Source: Dehalococcoidia bacterium (GTDB taxonomy: Bacteria > Chloroflexota > Dehalococcoidia > Tepidiformales > Tepidiformaceae). Taken from it: a DNA stretch of 64,000 nt. Positions 27,351 through 36,800 of this stretch are shown one piece after another; the stretch's first letter is position 1; each line of letters begins with the position of its first letter. The notes below the pieces were generated by a model that made no database searches, was not told the DNA's origin, and saw nothing but the letters and a program-made list of their open reading frames with translations. A program made the translations under genes and the position numbers. The stretch is from contig JADYYG010000003.1 in the NCBI GenBank assembly GCA_020853755.1, positions 1 to 64,000 of the forward strand. The letters run 5' to 3'.

Positions 27351-27375
27351 CCACCTGATTCGCCGCGAACAAACC

Positions 27376-28668
27376 ATGACTAACCGGTACTACCTCTGGA
27401 CTGTCGGCTGCCAGATGAACAAGGCAGACAGCGAGAAACTCGCCGCCGGGTTCGAGCGCATGGGCCTGAAGGCCACCGACCGGATTGAGCGCGCTGACAT
27501 CGTCGTGCTCAACACCTGCAGCGTCCGCCAGCACGCCGAAGACCGCGCCTACAGCAAGCTTGGACGTATCCGCGACCTGAAGCGGACCAAACCGGACATG
27601 AAGGTCGTCGTGATGGGCTGCATGGTGGGCCTGAAGACCGACGATCTTGAGAAGCGCTTTCCCCAGGTCGATGTGTTCGCGCGGCCCCAGCAGTTCGCGC
27701 CCATCATCGAGCTCATCGACGGCCCGGCCGAAGACCTCGGCGGGGAGTTCTGGCCGACGACCTATGCCATTCCCGAAGGTCCCACGGCGTACGTGCCTGT
27801 GGTCCACGGCTGCAACAAGTTCTGCACGTACTGCATCGTGCCCTACCGCCGCGGGCGCGAAAAAAGCCGCGCGATGGACGAAATCGTGCGCGAAGTGGCC
27901 TACCTGACTGCACAGGGCGTCCGTGAGGTCACACTGCTCGGGCAGACGGTCGAAGCGTATGGCCACGATCTCGCGGAGCAGCCGGACCTCGGCGACCTCA
28001 TGCGTGAGCTTTCGGCGCTGGACCGGCTGGAGCGCATTCGCTTCCTCACCTCGTATCCGAAGGACATGACCCACCGCATCCTCTCAGCGGTGGCCGAGTT
28101 GCCAAAGGTCATGGAATGCTTCTCGCTGCCTGTGCAAGCCGGGAGCGACGCTGTCCTCGAATCGATGCGTCGCGGGTACACCCGGCAGGAGTTCGTCGAC
28201 AAGATCGCCGAAGTCCGCCGCCTCATGCCCGGCGCCGGGATTACGACGGACATCATTGTCGGCTACCCGGGCGAAACCGAGGCCGACTTCGAGGCGACCG
28301 TGGACCTGCTGGAGGAGTTGCGCTTCGACAAGGTCCACGTGGCCGCGTACTCGCCGCGGCCGGGCACCATCGCCTGGCGCAAAATGCCCGACGACGTGCC
28401 CGCGGATGTGAAGGCCGCTCGATTGCACAGGATCGAAGAGGTGGAAGCGCGCATCGCCGAGGAAATCAACCAGCACTACGTGGGGACGGTCCAAGAAATC
28501 CTCATCGAGGGTGTGCGGAAAGAGCAGCCGTTCGGGCGGACACGCACGGGCAAGCTCGTCCACCTCGACGCCCCGGCGCGCATCGGGTCACTCGTCGACG
28601 TCACGATTGGTCATGCCGGCGCGTTCTCGCTTCGTGGCGCGGTCGAGGATTCGCTGGCGCTGGTCTAA
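27376..28668 (+). CDS. miaB: tRNA-2-methylthio-N6-dimethylallyladenosine synthase MiaB
   Basis: Radical-SAM methylthiotransferase acting on i6A37 of tRNAs reading U-starting codons. The 430-residue protein has the N-terminal MTTase domain with its three cluster cysteines (WTVGCQMNKADSE, LNTCSVRQHAEDRA, GCMVGL), the radical-SAM motif HGCNKFCTYCIVPYRRGRE and a C-terminal TRAM domain (VEARIAEEINQHYVGTVQEIL to the end). It follows tRNA-Ser closely. The stop codon overlaps that of the minus-strand gene (CTAA). Confidence 0.95.
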   Translation: MTNRYYLWTVGCQMNKADSEKLAAGFERMGLKATDRIERADIVVLNTCSVRQHAEDRAYSKLGRIRDLKRTKPDMKVVVMGCMVGLKTDDLEKRFPQVDVFARPQQFAPIIELIDGPAEDLGGEFWPTTYAIPEGPTAYVPVVHGCNKFCTYCIVPYRRGREKSRAMDEIVREVAYLTAQGVREVTLLGQTVEAYGHDLAEQPDLGDLMRELSALDRLERIRFLTSYPKDMTHRILSAVAELPKVMECFSLPVQAGSDAVLESMRRGYTRQEFVDKIAEVRRLMPGAGITTDIIVGYPGETEADFEATVDLLEELRFDKVHVAAYSPRPGTIAWRKMPDDVPADVKAARLHRIEEVEARIAEEINQHYVGTVQEILIEGVRKEQPFGRTRTGKLVHLDAPARIGSLVDVTIGHAGAFSLRGAVEDSLALV

Positions 28669-29501
28669 TTCTCGCCCCAGTCGATGGTCACGTCGTTCGC
28701 GTCATGCGGGTTGACGCGGACGTTCAGTGTCGAGCCTTCTATCAGCAGATCCGCCAGTGATTCACGGACGAGCGACGCCACGCTGACGCGGTACGGGGGC
28801 TTCGAAGCGGGCCGCACCTCGAGTTCGAACTCCAAGAGCCGCTGACGGCCGGGCGTCGGTCCGCGGTCAGTCTTGCGGATGATGGTCGCCGTTTCCCGCT
28901 GGCCCGAGTCGTCTGCGCTGCGCGGCCCAACTCCTGCCGGCGCAGGCTCACTGGTTCCGGCAGAGGTCACGACCGGCTCGGCGGAGTGGACGAGCGTCCC
29001 GCCCTGGAAGATGGTGGCACGTCGGAGCGCCTCTTCGTCGATCGTGACGCCGCGTTCCTTCAGGTAGGCGCTCAGCCCTGCCGGGTCCGTTGGGACCTCG
29101 CCGGTTCGCATGCTTCGAAGGTCGAGCGTGACGGGCCGTCCTGTTGTCACGTGGGCTTTCGAGAGGTCAGTTTGGATGCCGAAGTCACGCAGCATCTCGC
29201 TGATTCCAGTAAGGTCGCCAGGGTTCGAAGACACGGTGGTCACGGATGCCATCAGCTTGCGCGTCTTTCGGATGATGAACTCGGTCAGCAGCGAACTCAG
29301 CAGGCCGCTCGCGATGAACGCCACGCCGGTGATGAGGAGGGTGGCGCGCAGGGTGTCGCTCGCGCAGCCGCTGCCGCTGCAGTTCGCCGTGTCGAACCGT
29401 CCGGTGACAGCGTCGTTCAGGCCGAGCCCAACCATGATCACGCCGGCCACGATGAAGAGGGCGCCCAGCCCGTGTCCGACCGACCGTCCCATGCCTATCA
29501 T
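28665..29501 (-). CDS. Hypothetical protein with two membrane helices and a cytosolic C-terminal domain
   Basis: A 278-residue protein. Hydrophobic segments at about 11-30 and 51-75 flank a short extracytoplasmic loop with two cysteines (CSGSGC). The remaining ~200 residues are soluble, including a Ser/Pro linker near 185-200 and a C-terminal beta-rich part (LLEFELEVRPASKPPYRVSV, GSTLNVRVNPHDANDVTIDW). The layout resembles uncharacterised SHOCT-less envelope proteins of Actinobacteria and Chloroflexota, but no function is recognised. ATG 29495 is an alternative start. Confidence 0.7.
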   Translation of the reverse strand: MIGMGRSVGHGLGALFIVAGVIMVGLGLNDAVTGRFDTANCSGSGCASDTLRATLLITGVAFIASGLLSSLLTEFIIRKTRKLMASVTTVSSNPGDLTGISEMLRDFGIQTDLSKAHVTTGRPVTLDLRSMRTGEVPTDPAGLSAYLKERGVTIDEEALRRATIFQGGTLVHSAEPVVTSAGTSEPAPAGVGPRSADDSGQRETATIIRKTDRGPTPGRQRLLEFELEVRPASKPPYRVSVASLVRESLADLLIEGSTLNVRVNPHDANDVTIDWGEN

Positions 29502-29618
29502 GCGTCCCCCGAGGTAGCCTGTTGTTTCGACAGCACAGGCATCGACATCTTACGCGGGCGGTACCTTTGGCCGGGAGTTCAGTACTATCTCGACACATTC
29601 GATTTTGTGAGGATTCAG

Positions 29619-30371
29619 ATGAAGTTCGAAGAGATCAAGAAGGTGGGCATCCTCGGCGGCGGCATCATGGGCGGCGGCATCGCCCAGACCTATGCGGTTG
29701 CCGGGTACGACGTCGTGGTTCGCGACATAAACCAGGAAGCAATTGATAAGACCCGGTACGCCGTCTTCGATGGCAAGTGGGGCATCAAACGGGGCGTGGA
29801 GCGTGGAAAGCTGGCGTTCGATGATGCGCTCGTCGCCATGAGCCGTGTCAGCTTCGGCGAACAACTCAGCGTCCTGGCTGACTGCGACATCGTTATCGAG
29901 GCCATCCCGGAGAAGCTCGAGCTGAAGCAGCAGGTCTTCGCCGAACTCGACGGCGTGGTGAAGCCAGGCGCCATCTTCGCCTCGAACACGTCCGGCTTCG
30001 TCATCGCCGAAGTTGGGCGGGACGTTTCCGCCGCGCGCAAGCCGTTGTTCGTCGGCATGCACTTCTCGAATCCGGTGACGACGATGCGGATGCTCGAGGT
30101 CATCTACACCCCGGAGACCTCCCAGGACACGATCGACGCCGCGGTGAAGCTCGGCGAGGCCGGCGGCAAGGCTGTCTCCATGGTGAAGGACGCGCCGGGC
30201 ACGTACGGCTTCCTCCTGAACCGCATCTTCGGCGCCGCCTACCGCGAAGCGAAGGCCATCGTCGACGCAGGCATCGCGACGCCCGAGGATGTCGATAAGG
30301 CGATGATCACGGGCCGCAACTGGCCGTCGGCGTTCTTCGGCTCCCGGGGCGGCATCGGCAAGGAGTGGTAG
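29619..30371 (+). CDS. 3-hydroxyacyl-CoA dehydrogenase, short form
   Basis: NAD-dependent oxidation of 3-hydroxyacyl-CoA in beta-oxidation or the reverse in synthesis. The Rossmann motif VGILGGGIMGGGIAQ is at residues 8-22; CDIVIEAIPEKLELKQ, SNTSGFVIAEVG, the catalytic His in GMHFSNPV and the Asn in FLLNRIFG are present. The protein is 250 residues; the usual bacterial form is about 280, so the C-terminal helical domain is shortened and ends GRNWPSAFFGSRGGIGKEW rather than with the usual MGPFEL segment. The ATG at 29619 has GAGG upstream; the open frame back to 28986 is antisense to the membrane gene. Confidence 0.9.
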   Translation: MKFEEIKKVGILGGGIMGGGIAQTYAVAGYDVVVRDINQEAIDKTRYAVFDGKWGIKRGVERGKLAFDDALVAMSRVSFGEQLSVLADCDIVIEAIPEKLELKQQVFAELDGVVKPGAIFASNTSGFVIAEVGRDVSAARKPLFVGMHFSNPVTTMRMLEVIYTPETSQDTIDAAVKLGEAGGKAVSMVKDAPGTYGFLLNRIFGAAYREAKAIVDAGIATPEDVDKAMITGRNWPSAFFGSRGGIGKEW

Positions 30372-30384
30372 GGGGCAACGGGAA

Positions 30385-30412
30385 AGGCCGCCACTCGCAT
30401 GAGTGACGGCCT
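30385..30412 (-). terminator. Terminator cassette, copy 1, after the cohesin operon
   Basis: On the minus strand the stem AGGCCG-T-CACTC pairs with GAGTG-G-CGGCCT across ATGC, followed by TTCCCGTTGCCCCC. The same structure and identical right flank occur at 37762-37788 after tRNA-Ala. It sits 27 bases after the stop of the last cohesin-like gene. Confidence 0.75.
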
Positions 30413-30438
30413 GCCCTGGTCCGGCCGGATCGCTGCGC

Positions 30439-31797
30439 TCAGTTCTTTGCGCTGAGCCAGATGATGTCGCCGCTCTTCAGGGTCTTGAGGTCGTTGAGGT
30501 AGCCCGGCAGGCCCGGCCCGTACCGCCGCCAGCGGCCAGCCTCGGCGTCCCAGACATAAATCACTTCGATTGCGGCAGGGTTCGAAGCCGCGATGGCTGC
30601 CGAGGGCGCCATTTCCTCGCCGCCCCAGGTCAGCAGGTTCCAACCCGGGCTGTGCGGCATGACCGGGACGTCGGCAGCGTTCGTGCCCGCGGGCTGCGTG
30701 GGCGTTGGCGTGGCCGGCGCGCTCACGGGAGTGGCCGAAGGCGCGGCCGCGGTGACGGTGACCCAGCCGGGCGTGAAGTTCGCGGGCTGGGTCACCCCAT
30801 TCGCACCGAGGACCTGGTTCGGGTTGCCCTCGATCTGGAGGACGGACGAGCCAGCAGCGACCGCGTTCCATTCGACCACGAAGAGCGGGCAGTAAGCCGC
30901 GCAGCTGTCGAAGCGGAGGCCGCTGACGCGCACCTTCCCGGCGGCGTTGTCGATGGCCGGCTGAGGCGCGAGGCTCCAGCCGTTGCCTGCCGTCACGCGC
31001 TCCACCGTGGCGACGGCCGGGTCGAAGCGAAGGGTCAGGTCGAAGCTGGCGGGCGAGGGCGTGTTCGTGCCCAGGCTGACGCCGGCCGTGGTCAGGAAGC
31101 TGGCTCCCGCGACGGCCCCACCGCTACCCGCGAGCACCGCTGCCGGGGCGCCGGGTGCGGGCGTCACCGGTGCGGGGGGAGTAGCGGTGGGGCTGGCCGT
31201 CGGGCTTGGAGTGGCCGTCGCGCTGGGCGAAGGCGGCGCCGTCGGTGTCGAAGACGGAGGATTCGTCGGCGTTGCTGTGGGCGTGGCCGGGGCCGTCACC
31301 GTGACGGAACCCGCGTTGAAGGTGGCCGGAATGTACTGGCCCATGCCCGCGAGCGATTCGTTCGCGTTGCCGCCGAGGGTGAGCGCGCTGGTCCCCGCAG
31401 CGAGGCCGTTCCAGGTCACCTTGAACACCGGGCAGGTCGTCGCGCAGGTGTCGAAGCGGACCGCGATGACCTGCACCGTCCCCACGTCGTTCTTGATGCG
31501 TGGCGCCGGCATCAGCGACCACCCGGCGGCTGCTTCGACGCTGGCGACCGAAACGATGGCCGGGTCGAACTGCAGGGTGATGTCGTACGCGTTGAGGTGC
31601 GCGTCTTCCGCCGAGCGCGTGACCGAGGCCGTGCTGACCGCCGAGTTGCCCGCGACCATGCTGGCTGACCCGGCCGAAATGCTCGTCCCGGCGACGACGG
31701 CGGAAGTGCCGAGGACGCCCGCGAACAGCGCGCTCACCGCGGCAAGCTGGACCACCAGCAGTTTCGAGAGAAGCCCGCGTTTCCGTTTCGGCTCCAT
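30439..31797 (-). CDS. Secreted protein with two cohesin-like domains and Thr/Pro linkers
   Basis: A 452-residue exported protein. Residues ~11-35 form a signal/anchor segment after a basic N-terminus. Two cohesin-like beta-sandwiches follow (~36-165 and ~225-355), each with YDITLQFDP- or FDLTLRFDP-type strands and a conserved disulfide-like motif C-x3-C-P (RFDTCATTCPVF, RFDSCAAYCPLF). They are separated by a Thr/Pro/Ser linker (~168-220) likely O-glycosylated. The C-terminal ~75 residues (SPGWNLLTWGGEEM, VIYVWDAEAGRWRRYGPGLP, GDIIWLSAKN) form a separate module I have seen described only as uncharacterised. It is the last gene of the surface operon. Binding partner inferred: the dockerin protein at 33897-37211. 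Confidence 0.82.
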   Translation of the reverse strand: MEPKRKRGLLSKLLVVQLAAVSALFAGVLGTSAVVAGTSISAGSASMVAGNSAVSTASVTRSAEDAHLNAYDITLQFDPAIVSVASVEAAAGWSLMPAPRIKNDVGTVQVIAVRFDTCATTCPVFKVTWNGLAAGTSALTLGGNANESLAGMGQYIPATFNAGSVTVTAPATPTATPTNPPSSTPTAPPSPSATATPSPTASPTATPPAPVTPAPGAPAAVLAGSGGAVAGASFLTTAGVSLGTNTPSPASFDLTLRFDPAVATVERVTAGNGWSLAPQPAIDNAAGKVRVSGLRFDSCAAYCPLFVVEWNAVAAGSSVLQIEGNPNQVLGANGVTQPANFTPGWVTVTAAAPSATPVSAPATPTPTQPAGTNAADVPVMPHSPGWNLLTWGGEEMAPSAAIAASNPAAIEVIYVWDAEAGRWRRYGPGLPGYLNDLKTLKSGDIIWLSAKN

Positions 31798-31956
31798 GAC
31801 ACCCTCCTCGTCCGAGGCTGCGGTGTCTCCGCTCCCCGGCGCCGTGGTTATCGGTGCGCGCGAAAAGCGGCTGGAGTGTCAGGCTGGTGTACGAATCAGG
31901 AGAATCCGGTGCCGGGAGAGCCGCTCGCTCCCCCGGCCGGAACTGGCGCCAATGGC

Positions 31957-32985
31957 CTAGCGATCGCCGCCGAAGACGGAGCCGAGTACGCCCTGGAGCA
32001 GTTGCTCGCCGAGGTCCCGGACGAGCTGGCCGCTGCCGGGGATGCCGTCATCGGCGACGTGCGGCAGGTACAGCTTGTAGATCCGCGGGCCACCCGGGAT
32101 CGGGGTTGCTGTGGCCGTGCCTGTCGCTGTCGGCGACGACGTTGACTGGGGTGTGGTGGTGCCGGTGGCGGTGCCCTGCGGCGTTTGCGTACCCGTGGCC
32201 GTTCCAGTCGCGGTGTTGGTAGGCGTGCCCGCCGCGGTGGTGCTGGTGGGTGTGCTGGTCCCGGGAGTGACCGGGGTGTTGGTTGCGGTGGGGCCGATCG
32301 GCGTGTTGGTTGCCGTTGGGGTGACCGGGGTGTTGGTCGCGGTGGGGCCCATCGGCGTGTTCGTCGCGGTCGGGTTGACCGGGGTGTTGGTTGGGGGGAC
32401 GGAGGTGTTAGTTGGTGCGACCGGGGTGTGGGTCGGCGTGTTCGTTGGTGGGCCGCTCACCGTCACGGTGCCTCCGGTGTAGGTGTACGTCATCGGTATC
32501 CCGGCACTGATGAGCACGTTCGGCGGTGTCGAAAGATCGGTAATCGGCGATGCGCCGACTCCCACGCCCAGCCAGGTGATAGTGAACAGGGTGCAGACAC
32601 TCGGGCAGGTTGGGTCCTCTGCTGCACCTTTGAACCAGAGCCCCCGAACGGTAACCGTGCCGCCGGCGTTGTTGATCGTCGGAGCGGATGGGAACTGGGC
32701 GAAGAGGCCCGAGAAGGCAATGCTTTGAACGTTGACTTTCGTCTGGTCGAAGCCGAGCTTCACTTCGAACGTATCGATGAATCCGCTGTCGGCGGGATCG
32801 ATGGTCACCCTTACGTTGGTGGTGGTTGTTGAATTGACTCCGGCGATGGTGCCGCTGGACGTCGTCATGTTCGTGAGCCCCTGCGCCCCGGCGCCGAGGA
32901 CAAGTGTCATCAGGATGAGGGAGACACCCGTGAGCGTGGCCAGCAGTGTCGCGAGGGACACGCCGCGCCGCTGTCGTTGATTCAT
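31957..32985 (-). CDS. Secreted protein with one cohesin-like domain and a TATNTP repeat stalk
   Basis: A 342-residue exported protein. It has a basic N-terminus and hydrophobic signal segment (~10-34), one cohesin-like domain (~38-175) with FEVKLGFDQTKVNV and the C-x3-C motif (DPTCPSVCTLF), and a ~125-residue Thr/Pro/Ala/Asn stalk with repeats of TATNTPxxP. The C-terminus (RIYKLYLPHVADDG, then LVRDLGEQLLQGVLG) includes the short LYLP motif found at the ends of many Chloroflexota secreted proteins. Its ATG overlaps the stop of the preceding membrane-anchored cohesin gene (ATGA). Probably a surface adaptor. Confidence 0.82.
   Translation of the reverse strand: MNQRQRRGVSLATLLATLTGVSLILMTLVLGAGAQGLTNMTTSSGTIAGVNSTTTTNVRVTIDPADSGFIDTFEVKLGFDQTKVNVQSIAFSGLFAQFPSAPTINNAGGTVTVRGLWFKGAAEDPTCPSVCTLFTITWLGVGVGASPITDLSTPPNVLISAGIPMTYTYTGGTVTVSGPPTNTPTHTPVAPTNTSVPPTNTPVNPTATNTPMGPTATNTPVTPTATNTPIGPTATNTPVTPGTSTPTSTTAAGTPTNTATGTATGTQTPQGTATGTTTPQSTSSPTATGTATATPIPGGPRIYKLYLPHVADDGIPGSGQLVRDLGEQLLQGVLGSVFGGDR
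32265..32395. repeat. In-gene tandem repeat coding for the Thr/Pro stalk
   Basis: About four to five imperfect 30-base units coding TATNTPxxP on the minus strand. Such tracts can change length by slippage, which would alter stalk length. Confidence 0.75.
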
Positions 32986-33785
32986 CCTCTATCTCCGTTG
33001 CGTTTGAGGTAGCGCCGCCCTGCTGCCACGGCGGCTATGACTGCGATGATCCCGGCGCCGCCGACGGCGACGAGCGGCCAACTCGTTCCCTCGTCTCCAC
33101 TCTCGGCCTGTGGCGCTCTCTCCGCGCCGGCCAGGGCGGGTGAACCCGAAGCTCCGGAAGGCGTGTGGATGGGCGTCAGACGGATTGCGGTTCCTGGGGA
33201 CGCCGTTGGCGTTGGAATCTCCGTTGGATTGGGCGCTGGGGAAGCAGCCGGTGGCGGCGGCGTCGCTGCGTTTCCCGGCAGGGTTACCGGTTGGGGCAGT
33301 CCGTCATCCCGAGCGAGCAATGCCGCGCTAATCCTCAGGTGTGGGTCGGCGGGCTTGAGCGCCTTCAGGTCGAAGGAGATAAGCGGTCCGCTGCCCGTGG
33401 CCGCCGGTTTAGGCGCCACCTGGGTGTATGTCACTCGCACCGTTCCCTTTGCGTTGTCGACGACGTTGAAGACGACGAACCCCGGGTCGACGAACGGGAG
33501 GATTTTCACCTGGACCCCGTCTCTCGAAGGGTCCGCGTCGAGTACCGCCGCGACTGACGGGTCAAAGGTCAACTCCATGTCCACACCGAATAGGCGCTCT
33601 GCGCCGGAGATAGCGACCGTGTAGGCCGCTTGCTCTCCGTCGCGAAGCGGCGCCGGTGAAGGAGTGATCGTGAGCGAGGCTGCCGGGTCTTCCGCTCGAA
33701 CCGCCGTCGGCGAACCGGGCGAAGCAGGCCAGGCGACGACCAGCAAGGCAAGGAGCACGGCGCCCAGGTGGGTCAGACGGGGCAA
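32982..33785 (-). CDS. Membrane-anchored cohesin-like protein
   Basis: A 267-residue protein with a cleavable signal peptide (~1-30, ending SPTAVRAEDPAA), one cohesin-like domain (~33-165; YTVAISGAERLFGVDMELTFD, VVFNVVDNAKGTVRVTYTQ, GPLISFDLKAL), a Pro/Thr/Ala linker (~175-225) and a C-terminal membrane helix (~238-258) followed by RRYLKRNGDRG. The last part is the usual design for an anchored surface receptor. Unlike the two following genes it lacks the C-x3-C motif. The next gene begins in its stop codon. It may tether the dockerin protein to the cell. Confidence 0.85.
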   Translation of the reverse strand: MPRLTHLGAVLLALLVVAWPASPGSPTAVRAEDPAASLTITPSPAPLRDGEQAAYTVAISGAERLFGVDMELTFDPSVAAVLDADPSRDGVQVKILPFVDPGFVVFNVVDNAKGTVRVTYTQVAPKPAATGSGPLISFDLKALKPADPHLRISAALLARDDGLPQPVTLPGNAATPPPPAASPAPNPTEIPTPTASPGTAIRLTPIHTPSGASGSPALAGAERAPQAESGDEGTSWPLVAVGGAGIIAVIAAVAAGRRYLKRNGDRG

Positions 33786-33812
33786 ATGCGCCTCCGGGTG
33801 GCTTGGATACCG

Positions 33813-33846
33813 CCTGTGGCCCGGGCGGTTGAGCCCGGGCCACAGG
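33813..33846. promoter_or_regulatory. 14-bp perfect hairpin between the dockerin and cohesin genes
   Basis: CCTGTGGCCCGGGC / GCCCGGGCCACAGG with a 6-base loop, in the 111-base gap of the minus-strand operon. No T-tract follows on the minus strand, so attenuation or mRNA stabilisation is as likely as full termination. Confidence 0.65.
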
Positions 33847-33896
33847 GGTTGGTGACGACGTTGGTGTTCGCTCCGGTCAGGAGCGCTGGCGCTGGC

Positions 33897-36800
33897 CTAC
33901 GGCCAGGGGTTGGCGACGCTGGTCTTCAGGTAGTTCGAAGCCGTCAGCGAGAGATCAAGGATGTTCACGACGTTGTCGCCGTTGATATCCGGAGTGGTGT
34001 TGGCCACCGCCGGTGAATACGTTGGGCCGTTCTGGAGGTAGCGCGCAGCAATGAACGAGAGATCGAGAATGTCGATCACCTGGTCCATGTTGGCGTCGCC
34101 GCCGATGAGGGTGACGGTGCCGGCCGCGTTCGACCCGGCGTTCACCGTGATCGACTTCGTCGCCAGCAGGTAGCCCAGCATCCGGCCGCGGATCGTGTGC
34201 GGTCCGGCGGTGATGCCGGTGTTCGCCGTGAACGCGCCTGCGCTGTCGGTCAGGACCGCCGGGCTGCCGTTGGCGGGGAACGCCAGGGCGTCGAATTCGG
34301 CCGTGGCGCCGCTGTGGTTCGTGCGGCCCTGCAGGAGGATGGTCCCGGTGACGGTGAACCCGGTCGCGGTGACAGTGATGCTGTCGTTCGTGATCGAGTT
34401 CGGGCCGATCGGGAAGCCCTGGTTGTTGGAGTACAGCGTGCCTGCCGGGTTAATCGTCAGGTTCGCGGTGCCGCCCGCGACCACGTTGAAGGTCACCTTC
34501 GCGATGACAGGGGCTGCGCCGGTCACGGGCAAGTTCGGGTCCTGACGGGTGTAGGCGAACGTCACCACGCCCGGACTCGAGCTGTACGGCCCGATGTAGG
34601 CGGGGGTGAAGTCAGGCCCGACCGCTACGCCCGCCAGCGACAGCTGGCCGGTATAGGAGAGGCTGGCCTGGAACCCGTAGAGGCCGTCCGCGTTGTTGGC
34701 CACGATGTCGACGGTGATGGTGTCGCCGACGTTTGCCGTGGGCGGAGCCACCACCGAGATATCGCCGCAGCCGACGGCTGGCTGGAAGCCCACCACGGGC
34801 GAGGTGTCAGTCCCCGAGCAGAGGTTCGGCTCGAAGACGATGTTCTGCTCAGCCGGGCCGTAAATCGAGTCGATCGGGCCGGCCGGGGGAGTGTCAGAGC
34901 CGCTAAAAGCGAGGGGGAACGGGGTTGGATAATCGGGTTCGCTCGATATGGCGGAATTGACCGTTGGGTTGATGACGCCCCACCAGTTGTGGGCGAAGTT
35001 CTTCAGGTTCGCGCCATCAGCCGGGAGTGGTGGAGCGCCAGTTTGGCGGTCGTCGACAGCGCCGTACCAGTTGCCGCTCAGGTCGTTCTCGATGAACTGG
35101 GAGTTCAGCGCCTGCTGCAGCGGTGAGTTGGTTCCGCCCGAGGCATCCAGGAAGACGATGCCGAGCGTCCAGTTGTTGGTGATGAAGTTGTTCTTGACGA
35201 TCGTGTTGTCGGTCTGGTTGCGGAGGACGAGACCGGTACGGTTGAAATCGATGATGTTGTTGTGGATGTTATTGCCGTTGCTGTTGTTGATGTCCACGCC
35301 GGTGCGGTTGCCCGTCAGCTTGGAGTTGCGCAGCTCAACGGTGTTGCCCTGGCTCTGGATGGCGACGCCTGCGGAGTTGAGGGCGTTGCCAAATACGTCC
35401 CAGGTTGCAGGTGCGTTGCCGTCACGCGTGATGGTGAAGCCATCGACGAGGACGTTCGCGGCGCTAATGCGGAGCGTCGCAGTGGCAGGGTTCGTCAGCT
35501 GGTCGACACCGCTGATGATGGCGCTGTCGATGCCCGCGCCGTACATGCGGACGCCGGCCTTGTTGACGTTCACGTCTTCGTGGTAGGTGCCGGGCAGGAC
35601 GTAGATCTTGCCGCCGATGACCACGCGGTCGACGGCCTGCTGGACGGTCTGCTTGGGGCTTTCCTTCGTGCCGGTGTTGAGCGCGCTGCCGCTCGGGCTC
35701 ACGTAGACGATGGAGAGCGTGTCAGGGTTGGTCCGCTGGTCTTCGATGAAGGCCTCGTGGTTCGCCGCCGACATCGCCGGGACGTCGGTATACGACGTCA
35801 GGGGCACAGTATCGAGGATGGCGATGTCGAAGATGTTCTGTTCCGCGCCAACGCCCCACGTGTTGTTCGTGAAGACGAGGTCGCCTTGCTCGAGCACCCA
35901 GCCCTTGGTGTGCGCCACGAAGTTGTTGGAGATCGTGCCGGTCACCGGGCCGTTGATGTAACCCGGCTGGCGGATGTCGTGGAAGCTGTTATTGGTGACC
36001 AGGAGCCCGTTGGCCGCCGCGCTGTTCACCATTCCGCGGCTTACCTCGGCCGAGCCGTGGATGTAATGGGCGAAGATCTCGTTGTTCTGGATCGTGATGT
36101 TCGGCGCGCCGACATAGATGATGCCCTGGTCGACGTGGTCGGTCTTTTCGATCCGGAGACCGTCAATGCTGGACCCAGTGGAACCCGCTTCGAACCTGAA
36201 AATCTGGGCGCCGCCGGAGACCTGGACGAGCGGGTTGCCCGAGCCAACGATGTCGATGGGCGTTGTGATCAACATGGTGGACGATTGGGTGTAGGTGCCG
36301 GCCGCCACGTTGACGGTGCCGCCACCGGCGCCGTTCACGGTGTTCACGCCCTTCGCAACCGTCTTGAAGGGAGAGCCGGCGGTGCCGTCGTTGAGGTCGT
36401 TGCCGGTCGTCGCATTGACGTAGCAGGTGGTGGTGCAGAGGATCGTCGGCTCGAAGTCGAAGGTCTGCTTGTTGCCTGCGCCAGTCTCCCAGACGAACTT
36501 GTCGATGTTCACCGTTTCGGCGGGACCGGGGTTTCCTACACGGATGCCGACATGAGGGTCACTGACGAGGATTTTGGCGGTGGGGTAGAGTGCCAGGATC
36601 TGGTTCCAGGTTTTCGTCGGGCCTGTTGGCCCCGCCGGGTCCGCGGTGTTGGGCCACGTGGCGCCGCTGTAGCGCCATGCGGCTGCGCCGCCCTGGAAGG
36701 CATCAAACGTCTCCCACGTGTTCAATTGTGCCACCGGCGGAACGTAGATAAGGCGCTGCTGCCAAGTGTTCGTACCATTGAAGTCCACGTTCATGACGAG

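Noticed and set aside
28986-29618. N-terminal extension of the 3-hydroxyacyl-CoA dehydrogenase
   Set aside because: It is antisense to the minus-strand membrane gene and unrelated to the family; ATG 29619 has GAGG and the correct N-terminus.
30403-31668. Arg/Gly-rich plus-strand frame opposite the two-cohesin gene
   Set aside because: Composition is an artefact of the Thr/Pro-coding linker; no start signal.
32265-32395. CRISPR-like repeat array
   Set aside because: The 30-base periodicity is coding, encodes TATNTPxxP and has no unique spacers.
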